Shown: positions 6,821-14,510 of the stretch, piece after piece | Position numbering within the stretch: position 1 is the first letter of the stretch | Layout: the number at the start of each line of letters is the position of its first letter | NCBI GenBank assembly: GCA_017463865.1 | Contig: JAFTOI010000003.1 | Location: 69,219 to 122,581, forward strand | Length of the DNA: 53,363 bases | DNA from: Clostridia bacterium | GTDB taxonomy: Bacteria > Bacillota > Clostridia > Oscillospirales > CAG-272 | Direction: 5' to 3' | Made by a program: the position numbers and the translations under genes | The notes under the pieces: generated by a model | Seen by the model: only the letters and a program-made list of their open reading frames with translations | What the model was told of the DNA's origin: nothing | The model's database searches: none

Positions 6821-6863
6821 CTTTGGAAATTCATAAGTCCAAAACAGAAAAGGAGAACCCAAC

Positions 6864-7649
6864 ATGAACGAACTTCAAATCTTCCACAACGACACCTTTG
6901 GAGAAATCCGAACAATTACCCGCGACGGCGAACCTTGGTTCGTAGCTGCTGACGTGTGCAAAGCCCTCGAAATTGACCCGACGGCAACCAGACGCCTTGA
7001 TGATGACGAAAAAGCTGCCCTGCGTTTAACGCAGACCAGCTCCAACGGTGTCACGCAGGATCGAGAATGCACCATCGTCAACGAACCCGGCCTGTACACC
7101 CTCGTGCTCGGCAGCCGCAAAAAGGAAGCCCGCGCATTCAAGCGCTGGATCACCCACGAGGTCATCCCCTCCATCCGTCGCAACGGCGGCTACATCGCCG
7201 GGCAGGACAGCCTCAGCGACGACGAGCTGATCGCCCGCGCCCTCGTGGTCGCGCAGAACAAGATCCGCGACCGCGACAACCTCATCGCCAAGCAGGAGCA
7301 GATCATCGGCGAGCTGACGCCCCGCGCCAACTACTGCAAGATGATCCTCGACAACCACGGTCTGGTTAGCATCACGCAGATTGCCAAGGATTACGGCATG
7401 TCCGGCAATAAAATGAATCGTCTGCTCGCCGAGCGCGGCATCCAGTACAAGCAGTCCAAGCAGTGGCTCCTCTACAGCGCCCACCACGGCAAGGGCTGGA
7501 CGCACTCGAAGACCATCAACATCACCCGCAGCGACGGCAGCCCCGACATTGTGATGGAGACCAAATGGACGCAGCTCGGCCGCCTCGCCATCTACGAGCT
7601 GCTCAAAGCCGACGGCATCCTGCCGGTGATCGAGCGGGAGACAGCTTAA
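6864..7649 (+). CDS. Phage antirepressor (BRO-N plus KilAC)
   Basis: 261 residues. The N-terminal BRO domain (about 1-110) shows GEPWFVAADVCKALEI, DDEKAAL, VNEPGLYTLVLGSRK and WITHEVIPSIRR. The C-terminal part (about 140-255) is a KilAC/ANT domain with SITQIAKDYGMSGNKMNRLL. Such proteins antagonise phage repressors and so promote lytic growth. AAAGGAG precedes the ATG. It is the second gene of the early operon, consistent with a switch role; the partner repressor is inferred to be the product of 6022-6435. Confidence 0.9.
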   Translation: MNELQIFHNDTFGEIRTITRDGEPWFVAADVCKALEIDPTATRRLDDDEKAALRLTQTSSNGVTQDRECTIVNEPGLYTLVLGSRKKEARAFKRWITHEVIPSIRRNGGYIAGQDSLSDDELIARALVVAQNKIRDRDNLIAKQEQIIGELTPRANYCKMILDNHGLVSITQIAKDYGMSGNKMNRLLAERGIQYKQSKQWLLYSAHHGKGWTHSKTINITRSDGSPDIVMETKWTQLGRLAIYELLKADGILPVIERETA

Positions 7650-7665
7650 CGAAAGGAGAATTACC

Positions 7666-7884
7666 ATGTTCAAGACCGGAACTGTTACCTTCAAAGAAGT
7701 TGACCCCTACGCAGTCGCACGCAACTACATGAACGCCGCCACCAGAGCCCGCTACAGCCTCTACAAGCTCAACGACCGCTCGGACGAGTACTGGGCACTG
7801 CAGGCCGCATTCGACCGCTACATCGCCGCCAGCGCCCGCAGAATGGCCGATCTGGCCGACGCAGAAGCGGAGGCGATGGAATGA
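7666..7884 (+). CDS. Hypothetical early protein (72 aa)
   Basis: A helical protein with no recognised domain (DPYAVARNYMNAATRARYSLY, acidic C-terminus). AAAGGAG precedes the ATG at 7666 and its stop overlaps the next start (ATGA at 7881), so it belongs to the early operon. Confidence 0.65.
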   Translation: MFKTGTVTFKEVDPYAVARNYMNAATRARYSLYKLNDRSDEYWALQAAFDRYIAASARRMADLADAEAEAME

Positions 7885-8198
7885 GAATCATCCTGACAGC
7901 CGCAAGATCGGACGACATTGAGAAGATCATCGCCAACGCAAGAGCGCTCGAGGAGCGCGGCGTGACCGAGGTGGAGATCGTCGTCGACTACAGCGCGGAC
8001 AAGAAGCCCTACCTCGTCAACGATGATGTGATGGCGCGCTACAACGTATGCCGCACGGCGGCGCAGGCGATCGTGAACTCGGTCAAGGAATACTGCGGCG
8101 ACACGCTCGGCAAGGGGAAGATCCTCATGAATGAACTGTTGGCGTGGGAGAGAAGATCGCTCGACCCCAATCCGCTGACGGAAAGGAGACGCGCATGA
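7881..8198 (+). CDS. Excisionase-like helix-turn-helix protein candidate
   Basis: 105 residues. The second half reads MARYNVCRTAAQAIVNSVK, then LGKGKILMNELLAWE, like the winged-helix pattern of small phage excisionase or MerR-type DNA-binding proteins, where LGKGK precedes the last helix. The first half (DIEKIIANARALEERGV) is alpha/beta and unassigned. Translation is coupled to the previous gene by an ATGA overlap, and the next gene overlaps by 4 nt. If it is the directionality factor, it lies unusually far from int; it could equally be an early regulator. Confidence 0.5.
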   Translation: MRIILTAARSDDIEKIIANARALEERGVTEVEIVVDYSADKKPYLVNDDVMARYNVCRTAAQAIVNSVKEYCGDTLGKGKILMNELLAWERRSLDPNPLTERRRA

Positions 8199-8419
8199 CC
8201 ACCGATGAACTGCTCGCCGTATATCCTGCCGCGCGGCTCGCGCTGATCGAAGCCCGCCGCGCGAGAGGGATCACGCAGAAGGCCGCATCGTCGATGCTTA
8301 ACGTCAGCTGGCCGTATTACAGCATGGTCGAGCTGGGCGAAGTCACGCCGGAGCCGCGTATCGCGGGCAAGATCGCGCGGCTGTTTGGAATTGATATTTT
8401 GGAAGGAGAACAACAATGA
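8195..8419 (+). CDS. Small Xre-like helix-turn-helix protein
   Basis: 74 residues. [20 protein letters not shown], then [17 protein letters not shown], fits a Cro/C1-type helix-turn-helix. AAAGGAG precedes the ATG at 8195; the stop overlaps the next start. It is one of several small DNA-binding proteins in the early operon; its target is unknown. Confidence 0.75.
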   Translation: MTTDELLAVYPAARLALIEARRARGITQKAASSMLNVSWPYYSMVELGEVTPEPRIAGKIARLFGIDILEGEQQ

Positions 8420-8868
8420 CGCAAGATGAGATCAAGCTGATCCTGGACAAGCACAAGAAGTGGCTTAACGACGAAGAAGGCGGTGAACGCGCTAACCTGC
8501 GCGGCGCTGACCTGCGCTACGCTGACCTGCGCGACACTGACCTGCGCGGCGCTGTCCTGTGCGACGCTGTCCTGCGCGGCGCTGACCTGCGCGGCGCTAA
8601 CCTGTGCGACGCTGACCTGTGCGACGCTGACCTTGACTATTCCTGCTGGCCGATTTGGTGCGGATCGCTCGGGGTACATATCGACGAACGCATTGCGCTG
8701 CAGCTGCTCTACCACACGCTGTATAACATCGCATACAGCAAATACATCTCCGCCGAGATCAAGCGCGTCTTGCTCACGCCGGAGATCGTGGAGATCGCCA
8801 ACCGTTCGCATGTCGTGCATGAGCACGGTAAGCCGAAGATCGAACCTTACAAGGAGGAACAAGCATAA
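8416..8868 (+). CDS. Pentapeptide-repeat protein
   Basis: 150 residues. Residues about 24-73 are ten A(D/N/V)LxX pentapeptides ([15 protein letters not shown]), which in the family fold into a right-handed quadrilateral beta-helix. The C-terminal part (about 75-150) is non-repetitive and helical ([17 protein letters not shown]). Some pentapeptide proteins mimic DNA and bind gyrase; most phage members have no known role. The DNA itself is a 15-bp tandem repeat (8485-8634), so the repeat number could change by slippage. Coupled to its neighbour by a 4-nt overlap. Confidence 0.85.
   Translation: MTQDEIKLILDKHKKWLNDEEGGERANLRGADLRYADLRDTDLRGAVLCDAVLRGADLRGANLCDADLCDADLDYSCWPIWCGSLGVHIDERIALQLLYHTLYNIAYSKYISAEIKRVLLTPEIVEIANRSHVVHEHGKPKIEPYKEEQA
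8485..8634 (+). repeat. Ten 15-bp tandem repeats coding pentapeptides
   Basis: Ten units of a CGCGGCGCTGACCTG-type 15-mer, differing by only a few bases each (such as CGCGGC or TGCGAC starts). The similarity extends to synonymous positions, so the array has expanded recently at DNA level. Confidence 0.9.
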
Positions 8869-9152
8869 TGGGAGATATGCTGTTTGTCGTGCTCGGCATC
8901 AGCGGCGGGACCCTGCTGCTCTGCGGGGCATGGGGATTGCGCTGTCTGGTCATGGGGCTGCTTGGCTATGAGGAGCTGCCGAAGCTGCGGCGGAAAAGAA
9001 AAATCCCGCGCAAGGCGGCAACCAAGCGCGGGATCGTCGGCCAGCGGGTACGCCGGTCGGCATGTGAGTACAGTAAAATTATAATCGATTATGGAACAAA
9101 TGTCAAGAGTAAACCGCAAGTTTTTGTCGATTGGCGATATATGAGGGGGTGA
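8868..9152 (+). CDS. Small membrane protein, unknown
   Basis: 94 residues. One N-terminal hydrophobic segment (MLFVVLGISGGTLLLCGAWG) is followed by a strongly basic cytoplasmic stretch (KLRRKRKIPRKAATKRG). AAGGAGG precedes the ATG at 8868. The last 30 codons are AT-rich and less phage-like in codon use. No family recognised. Confidence 0.6.
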   Translation: MGDMLFVVLGISGGTLLLCGAWGLRCLVMGLLGYEELPKLRRKRKIPRKAATKRGIVGQRVRRSACEYSKIIIDYGTNVKSKPQVFVDWRYMRG

Positions 9153-9156
9153 AGGG

Positions 9157-10866
9157 ATGCCTGAACTCTTCATCGACAACTTCGCCGGAGGGGGCGGAGC
9201 CTCTACCGGCATCGAGGCGGCGATTGGCCGCAGCGTAGATATTGCGATCAACCACGACCCGGACGCGATCGCGATGCACCGGGCGAATCACCCCACGACG
9301 CGGCATTACTGCGAGGATGTGCGGGCGGTGGATCCTGTTGAGGCGTGCGGCGGTGAGCCTGTCGCGCTGGCGTGGTTCTCGCCTGACTGCAAACATTTCA
9401 GCCGCGCGAAGGGCGGCAAGCCGGTGGACAAGAATATTCGCGGCCTTGCGTGGGTTGCGATCCGCTGGGCGTATCTGGTGCGGCCCCGTGTGATCATGAT
9501 GGAAAATGTACCTGAGATCCAGACCTGGGGGCCGCTCGGCGAGGACAACAAGCCGATTGCCGAGCATGCCGGCGAGACTTTCGACGGATTTATCAACGCA
9601 CTATCGTGCGGTATTTCGTATGATCACCCGGCTTTTGCCGAGATGTGCAATGCGCTGGGGATCGACGAGGATTCGGAGATAGCCGACGCGTTGGTTTGCG
9701 GTCTCGGCTACACCATCGAGTGGCGGGTGCTTCGCTCCTGCGACTACGGCGCACCGACAACGCGGACGCGGTTTTACATGATCGCCCGATGCGACGGTGA
9801 GCCGATCATCTGGCCGGAGGCAACGCATGCGCCTCGCAAGAGCCGCGAGGTGGCCGAGGGCAAGCGCAAGGCATGGCGCTCGGCGGCGGAGTGCATTGAC
9901 TGGAGTATACCGGCGCAGTCGATCTTCGAGCGGGACAAGCCGCTGGCCGAGAACACCCTGCGCCGCATCGCGCGGGGGATTCAGAAGTTTGTGATTGAGA
10001 ATCCCGAGCCGTTTATTGTGCGGTATAAATTTGACAACGAGCCGGAAAGCATCAATGAGCCGTTGTCAACGGTGACGGCGGTGAACAGCCATTATATAGC
10101 AATCCCCACAATTGTTCCTATAGGATATGGCGAGCACGAAAAGCAATCTCCGCGCGTGAACAGCATCGAAGAACCTCTCGGAACTGTTGTTTCGAGCGGG
10201 AAGCACTATCTTGCCATGCCTACGCTGATTCAATATCACAGCGAGCAAAGCGAACGCGAAGCACGCGGCCAGGCGCTCGATGAGCCGCTGATGACGGTTG
10301 ACACCTCGCCGCGCTATGCGCTGTCGGTGGCGCACATTATGAAGAATTATGCCGGCAACTACACGGGGCCGGGTAGCGATGCCGCGGAGCCTCTTGACAC
10401 GGTCACAGCGAAGGATCACAACAGCCTGATCACAGCGCACATTATGACGATGCGCAACAACATGGACGGACAGTCAATGGATGAGCCGCTGACTACGATC
10501 TCGACCAGCGGGGCGCATCATGCCGAGGTGCAGGCGTTTCTGGTGAAGTATTTTTCAAACGGCGCACCGAAGCCGGTGGACGAGCCGCTCGACACCGTAA
10601 CAACGAAAGACCGCTTTGCCGTGGTGACGATCCACGGCGAGGACTACATCATCACTGACATCCGGATGCGTATGCTGCAGCCTCGAGAGCTGTTCCGTGC
10701 GCAGGGGTTTCCAGAGGAGTACATCATCGACCGGGACGCGGATGGGCGTCCGTATCCGAAGAGCAAGCAGGTCGCGCGCTGCGGCAACGCTGTTACGCCG
10801 CCGGTGCCGACAGCGCTGGTGCGGGCGAATCTGCCGGAGTATTGTGTGAGTGAGGTGACGCCATGA
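9157..10866 (+). CDS. DNA (cytosine-5) methyltransferase
   Basis: 569 residues. It transfers a methyl group to cytosine C5, probably protecting phage DNA from restriction. Motif I FAGGGGASTG (about 9-18), motif IV SPDCKHFSRAKG with catalytic C78 (75-86), motif VI MMENVPE (114-120), motif VIII TTRTRFYMIA (201-210), and motifs IX-X RELFRAQGFPEEY (510-522) and CGNAVTPPV (542-550) are present. The part between VIII and IX holds six spaced copies of an EPL-x-T-V/I element (residues 301, 339, 376, 411, 443, 476). No restriction endonuclease is adjacent, so it is probably an orphan enzyme. Confidence 0.92.
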   Translation: MPELFIDNFAGGGGASTGIEAAIGRSVDIAINHDPDAIAMHRANHPTTRHYCEDVRAVDPVEACGGEPVALAWFSPDCKHFSRAKGGKPVDKNIRGLAWVAIRWAYLVRPRVIMMENVPEIQTWGPLGEDNKPIAEHAGETFDGFINALSCGISYDHPAFAEMCNALGIDEDSEIADALVCGLGYTIEWRVLRSCDYGAPTTRTRFYMIARCDGEPIIWPEATHAPRKSREVAEGKRKAWRSAAECIDWSIPAQSIFERDKPLAENTLRRIARGIQKFVIENPEPFIVRYKFDNEPESINEPLSTVTAVNSHYIAIPTIVPIGYGEHEKQSPRVNSIEEPLGTVVSSGKHYLAMPTLIQYHSEQSEREARGQALDEPLMTVDTSPRYALSVAHIMKNYAGNYTGPGSDAAEPLDTVTAKDHNSLITAHIMTMRNNMDGQSMDEPLTTISTSGAHHAEVQAFLVKYFSNGAPKPVDEPLDTVTTKDRFAVVTIHGEDYIITDIRMRMLQPRELFRAQGFPEEYIIDRDADGRPYPKSKQVARCGNAVTPPVPTALVRANLPEYCVSEVTP

Positions 10867-11189
10867 AAGCCCGCCTTCCCGCGCGGTACAGCGTACCCGC
10901 GAACAAGCAAGCCGCCTTTGATGCGGCGGTCGCGGAGGAGTCGCGCCGGCTGTTCCGCGAATATGACAGCTACACCATTGACATCGTCATCATCGCCGTG
11001 GTGCTGGTGATGATCCGCGTCTTCGGCTGGGGCAGCGGCGAGCACGCAACGCGTGTCCCGCGCCTCATCGAGGAGGTGCGCAAGACGATCGAGCACTACT
11101 GCAGCCGCTACGGCCACGACTGCGCGATGGTCGCCATGCGAAGAGATCTGGCCGAGTATGGCGTTGAATATGAAGGGAGATCGGAATGA
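10863..11189 (+). CDS. Hypothetical protein with one hydrophobic segment
   Basis: 108 residues. A central hydrophobic stretch (IDIVIIAVVLVMIRVFGWG) is flanked by charged helical regions (AAFDAAVAEESRRLFREYD; IEEVRKTIEHYCSRYGHDC). It starts inside the methyltransferase stop (4-nt overlap) and overlaps the next gene likewise, so the three are translated in series. No recognised family. Confidence 0.65.
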   Translation: MKARLPARYSVPANKQAAFDAAVAEESRRLFREYDSYTIDIVIIAVVLVMIRVFGWGSGEHATRVPRLIEEVRKTIEHYCSRYGHDCAMVAMRRDLAEYGVEYEGRSE

Positions 11190-11542
11190 AACATACCTGC
11201 CGCGATTGCGGTCGCGAGACCGACAACGAAAAAGTAATAAAAAGTATTGTGGACGGCAAACCGCTTTTTACTGTTCACCGATGCGACGAATGCCAAGCAA
11301 AATGGGACGCGGAATTCGAGTTTCAAAGCGAGGGAAAGAAATTTCGCGAAGATAACTTGATTTGCCCCTGGTGTGATTTTGCGTTTGAAGATTACGATGC
11401 CTGCCGTTATGAAGAGGGCGAAGAAACAGAGATAGAATGCCCTGAATGCGGGCGAAAGTTTGATCTCGAAGTTGAAATTCAGCGTGTCTATAGCACAAAA
11501 CGAAGTCTCTGCGAGATGGACAAGGAGCCCGCCTATGTGTAA
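11186..11542 (+). CDS. Zinc-ribbon protein
   Basis: 118 residues with four CxxC pairs (CRDC, CDEC, CPWC, CPEC), forming probably two zinc ribbons separated by an acidic segment. It is likely a small nucleic-acid- or protein-binding accessory factor; no specific role is known. It is somewhat AT-richer than its neighbours and overlaps genes on both sides. Confidence 0.65.
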   Translation: MKHTCRDCGRETDNEKVIKSIVDGKPLFTVHRCDECQAKWDAEFEFQSEGKKFREDNLICPWCDFAFEDYDACRYEEGEETEIECPECGRKFDLEVEIQRVYSTKRSLCEMDKEPAYV

Positions 11543-11762
11543 CCTCTGCCACCACCACCCCTGCCCCAGCGCATGCCCGAACGCGCCTGACCCCGTCGTC
11601 GGCGTGTGCGCGATCTGCCGGCAGCGCATCTATTCCAGCGAGCCCGGCGTCATCGTTGACGGCGAGGCTTACCACGCTGAGTGTCTGGACGACCTCAGCA
11701 CCCGCGAAAAGCTCGAGCTGTTCGGGCATGACGTCGCGGAGATCATCACAAAGGAGGAATAA
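11535..11762 (+). CDS. Small zinc-finger protein
   Basis: 75 residues. Cys/His-rich N-terminus (CNLCHHHPCPSACPN) and a second finger (CAICRQRIYSSEPGV, then YHAECLDDL) resembling half a LIM or RING-like knuckle. The ATG at 11535 overlaps the previous gene by 8 nt with AAGGAG upstream. Acidic C-terminal helix. Unknown role. Confidence 0.65.
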   Translation: MCNLCHHHPCPSACPNAPDPVVGVCAICRQRIYSSEPGVIVDGEAYHAECLDDLSTREKLELFGHDVAEIITKEE

Positions 11763-11764
11763 CC

Positions 11765-12079
11765 ATGGCAGCATTCCCCGAACGTCTGCGGCAGCTCCGC
11801 GAGGAGCGCTGCATGTCACAGCGCGAGTTATCGGCGGCGATTCATACCAACCACTGCACGATTTACATGTTCGAGTCCGAGAAATCCCAGCCGCGCGCCG
11901 ACACGATTCTCGAGCTCTGCCGATACTTCGACGTCAGCGCCGACTATCTGCTCGGCCTGTCCGATGTGCGGCATGCCGAAGCGGACGCCATCGCGCCGCG
12001 GCTCGAGCAGGTCTACGCCGCGCTGTTCGACATCCGCAAGCTGGCGCAGGACGCCATCACCACCGTAAAGGAGGCTTGA
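11765..12079 (+). CDS. Xre-family helix-turn-helix regulator
   Basis: 104 residues: a standard Cro/C1-type domain (about 6-66; LRQLREERCMSQRELSAAI, then YFDVSADYLLGLSD) and a short C-terminal helix. AAGGAGG precedes the ATG. It probably controls part of the early or middle operon; its operator is not visible here. Confidence 0.85.
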   Translation: MAAFPERLRQLREERCMSQRELSAAIHTNHCTIYMFESEKSQPRADTILELCRYFDVSADYLLGLSDVRHAEADAIAPRLEQVYAALFDIRKLAQDAITTVKEA

Positions 12080-12082
12080 TCG

Positions 12083-12271
12083 ATGATCGCTGCACCCTGC
12101 AAGAACTGCGAAAGTCGCAGCGAACGATGTCACGGGCGCTGTGAGAAATACCGCGATTGGGCGGAAGATCGACGAACCGAGCTTGATCTGCGCATGGTCT
12201 CCCGACAGGCGGACGAGATGCAGATCGAGGCGATCGACAAATTCAAGCGAAAGCAAAGGAGTAAGTTATGA
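12083..12271 (+). CDS. Small Cys-rich protein
   Basis: 62 residues. The N-terminal CKNCESRSERCHGRCEKY looks like a compact zinc-binding knuckle (four to five Cys plus His) common in small Clostridia phage proteins; the rest is a charged helix. GGAGG lies upstream and the stop overlaps the next start. Role unknown. Confidence 0.65.
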   Translation: MIAAPCKNCESRSERCHGRCEKYRDWAEDRRTELDLRMVSRQADEMQIEAIDKFKRKQRSKL

Positions 12272-12780
12272 GTTATCTATACACCATCGAAACGGCGCTG
12301 CTGTCGCTGTTTGACCGCATCGACGAGGGTGAGGTCTCGGCGGAGGATGCCGCTGACACCGTTGAGGCGCTGGAACTCGAATACGAGGCAGCGATCGACG
12401 GCGCGGCGACGCGTGTCAAGGAGCTTCTGGCCAACGCAGAAGCGATCAAGGCCGAGATCGAGACGCTGATGGCGCGCAGAACAGCCAAAGTCGAGCAGGC
12501 AGAGCGCTATCGCCAGCTGATCCTCGAATCGCTTCGTCGGCTGGACAAGACAAAGGTTGAGACACCTCGCAACTGTGTAGCCATTCGCCGGAACCCGCCG
12601 AAGGTCGTCATCGAGAACGAGGCCGTCTTCATCGACTGGGCGCGGCATCTTGCGCCCGATCTGCTGACCCGGAACGAGACATACAAGCCAAACCGCGACG
12701 CCATCAAAGACGCAATCGAGCACGGCGAGGCCGTCCCGGATGTACATATCGAGCAGGGCGAGTCCCTGCGCATCAAGTAA
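12268..12780 (+). CDS. Siphovirus Gp157-family protein
   Basis: 170 residues. A long helical coiled coil (about 25-95; ALELEYEAAIDGAATRV, then ETLMARRTAKVEQAERY) followed by LDKTKVETPRNCVAIRRNPPKVVIENE matches the Gp157 family found in recombination gene clusters of Gram-positive phages, with a proposed link to phage resistance. It directly precedes the ERF recombinase, as usual. Confidence 0.85.
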   Translation: MSYLYTIETALLSLFDRIDEGEVSAEDAADTVEALELEYEAAIDGAATRVKELLANAEAIKAEIETLMARRTAKVEQAERYRQLILESLRRLDKTKVETPRNCVAIRRNPPKVVIENEAVFIDWARHLAPDLLTRNETYKPNRDAIKDAIEHGEAVPDVHIEQGESLRIK

Positions 12781-12793
12781 AGGAGTGATACAT

Positions 12794-13420
12794 ATGGCAC
12801 AAATTCATGAAGCCATCTGCGCCGCAATGGGGCGCACGGGGGCGATCGGCAAGGACAAAAAGAACCAGCAGCAGGGGTTCAAATATCGAGGCGTAGACGA
12901 CGTGATGAACGCCTTGCAGCCGGTGTTCGCTGAATTCATGATCTTCTGCACCCCGCGCGTCATCGAGATCAAGCGTGAGGAGCGGCAAACGAAGAACGGC
13001 GGCGCGATGACCTACACTGTCGTCACAGTCGAGTACACCTTCTATGCCGCCGACGGCTCATCGGTGTCCTGCGTGGTCTGCGGTGAGGGCATGGATTCGG
13101 CGGACAAGTCCACATCGAAAGCGATGTCCATTGCGTTCAAATATGCCTGCTTCCAGCTGCTCTGTATTCCCACCGAAGAAACAGCGCCCGACCCTGACCG
13201 CGAATATCACGAGAAGCTGCCGCACGAGACTGAACCGCCCGTGACATGCACGAAATGCGGCAAGGCCATTGCGCCGGTAAAGGGCAAGGATGGCACTGTC
13301 AAGGCCCCCAAGGACGTCGCAGAACAGCTCGGTGGCCTGTGCCCTGACTGCTGGCGTGCCGCCAAGTCTGAGGCCGCTCAGGCGGCTGTAGAGGCCGCAC
13401 GGGAGACGGCGCAGGCATGA
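12794..13420 (+). CDS. ERF-family single-strand annealing protein
   Basis: 208 residues. The family core reads IHEAICAAMGRTGAIGKDK, then GFKYRGVDDVMNALQPVFAE, with the later GMDSADKSTSKAMSIAFKYA segment. ERF proteins anneal complementary single strands in phage recombination and genome circularisation. A C-terminal zinc-ribbon-like CTKCGK ... CPDC is followed by an Ala-rich tail. The ATG at 12794 has AAAGGAGTG 8 nt upstream. It acts with the SSB, Gp157 and HNH gene products of the same cluster. Confidence 0.9.
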   Translation: MAQIHEAICAAMGRTGAIGKDKKNQQQGFKYRGVDDVMNALQPVFAEFMIFCTPRVIEIKREERQTKNGGAMTYTVVTVEYTFYAADGSSVSCVVCGEGMDSADKSTSKAMSIAFKYACFQLLCIPTEETAPDPDREYHEKLPHETEPPVTCTKCGKAIAPVKGKDGTVKAPKDVAEQLGGLCPDCWRAAKSEAAQAAVEAARETAQA

Positions 13421-14070
13421 ACCTTCTCGCCGACGTTGTCAGCTACGGCGACGATACCGTGACCCTGCGGCTGCCGGTCGACGTGCGGCGGGTAATGCTC
13501 CAGCGGGAGGTGCGGCAATGCGAGGTACGCCTCGACGATGGCCGCACCATCTCGGGGGAGCAGCGACGCAAGATATACGCCACCATCGGCGACATCGCAC
13601 GGTGGAGCGGGGATGACCCGGAATGGATCAAGCTGTGCCTCAAATGGCGCTACTGCATCGCCGCCGAACGCGAAGAATTCTCACTGTCCGACACGGACAT
13701 GAGCACCGCATCAGACTTTCTCGGCTACCTCATTGACTTCTGCCTGCGCTGGAACGTGCCGTGCAGTGACCCGCTCTATGAGCGATGCGAGGATATCGGG
13801 CGCTACATCTACCGCTGCGTCGAGCGCCGCATCTGCGCCATCACCGGGCGAGAGGGCGCGGACATCCACCATGTCGACCGCGTAGGCCGCCGAAAGCGCG
13901 CCGAGATATGCCACATCGGTATGCGCGTGATGCCCCTCTGCCGCGAATGGCACGACCGGGTACACGCCGAAAACGAACAGCAGATATACCAAGATCACCA
14001 TCTCGAACCGATCGCACTTGACGCATATCTCGGCAAGCGGCTGCAGATCGGCAAATATAACATCGAATAA
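13417..14070 (+). CDS. Putative HNHc nuclease (recombination cluster)
   Basis: 217 residues. N-terminal beta-rich domain (about 1-55), a helical middle, and a C-terminal HNH-like core with CAITGREGADIHHVDRVG, then MPLCREWHDRVHAE. It corresponds to the family annotated as putative HNHc nuclease in Gram-positive phage recombination modules (YqaN-like). It overlaps the ERF stop by 4 nt and precedes ssb. Confidence 0.8.
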   Translation: MNLLADVVSYGDDTVTLRLPVDVRRVMLQREVRQCEVRLDDGRTISGEQRRKIYATIGDIARWSGDDPEWIKLCLKWRYCIAAEREEFSLSDTDMSTASDFLGYLIDFCLRWNVPCSDPLYERCEDIGRYIYRCVERRICAITGREGADIHHVDRVGRRKRAEICHIGMRVMPLCREWHDRVHAENEQQIYQDHHLEPIALDAYLGKRLQIGKYNIE

Positions 14071-14084
14071 CGGAGGATAATTCC

Positions 14085-14495
14085 ATGGCAAACTTCAACC
14101 TGAACAAAGTCATGCTGGGCGGCAGACTGGCCACCCAGCCCGAGCTCAAGCAGACCCAATCGGGTATCGCAGTCACGTCCTTTCTCGTCGCGGTGAACCG
14201 CCCGAAGGCGAAGGACGGCGAGAATGCCGCCGACTTCATCAACGTCACCGCGTGGCGTGAGCAGGCCGAGTTCGTCGACAAGTATTTCGACAAAGGCAAT
14301 TCCATTTTCATTGAGGGCACGATCAACACCCGCACCTGGACGGACAAGGACGGGGGCAAGCGCAAGGAGACCGAGGTCATTGCACAGCGCGTCAGCTTCG
14401 TCGACAGCAAGGGGGAGACGCACAGCGACACATATGTTCCCGAATCCTACACAGCGCCCGCGATGGAGGATATCGACGGAGATCTTCCGTTCTGA
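14085..14495 (+). CDS. ssb: Phage single-stranded DNA-binding protein
   Basis: 136 residues. The OB-fold (about 1-108) has FNLNKVMLGGRLATQPELKQ, then FLVAVNRP and INVTAWREQAEFV. The acidic tip ends in DIDGDLPF, the peptide that binds partner proteins in bacterial SSBs. It coats single strands during phage replication and recombination. Cluster context (ERF, HNH, replication protein) agrees. Confidence 0.95.
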   Translation: MANFNLNKVMLGGRLATQPELKQTQSGIAVTSFLVAVNRPKAKDGENAADFINVTAWREQAEFVDKYFDKGNSIFIEGTINTRTWTDKDGGKRKETEVIAQRVSFVDSKGETHSDTYVPESYTAPAMEDIDGDLPF

Positions 14496-14510
14496 TGGGC
14501 GGTGGAGTGA

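Noticed and set aside
7026-7694. A 222-codon minus-strand frame opposite the antirepressor
   Set aside because: Val/Asp/Ala-rich shadow; the antirepressor on the plus strand has clear BRO-N and KilAC domains.
8485-8634. 15-bp repeats as a CRISPR array or minisatellite outside genes
   Set aside because: The array is in frame and codes pentapeptide repeats.
11186-11762. The zinc-ribbon proteins as an anti-CRISPR or defence operon
   Set aside because: Only generic zinc ribbons in an ordinary early operon; nothing specific supports such a claim.
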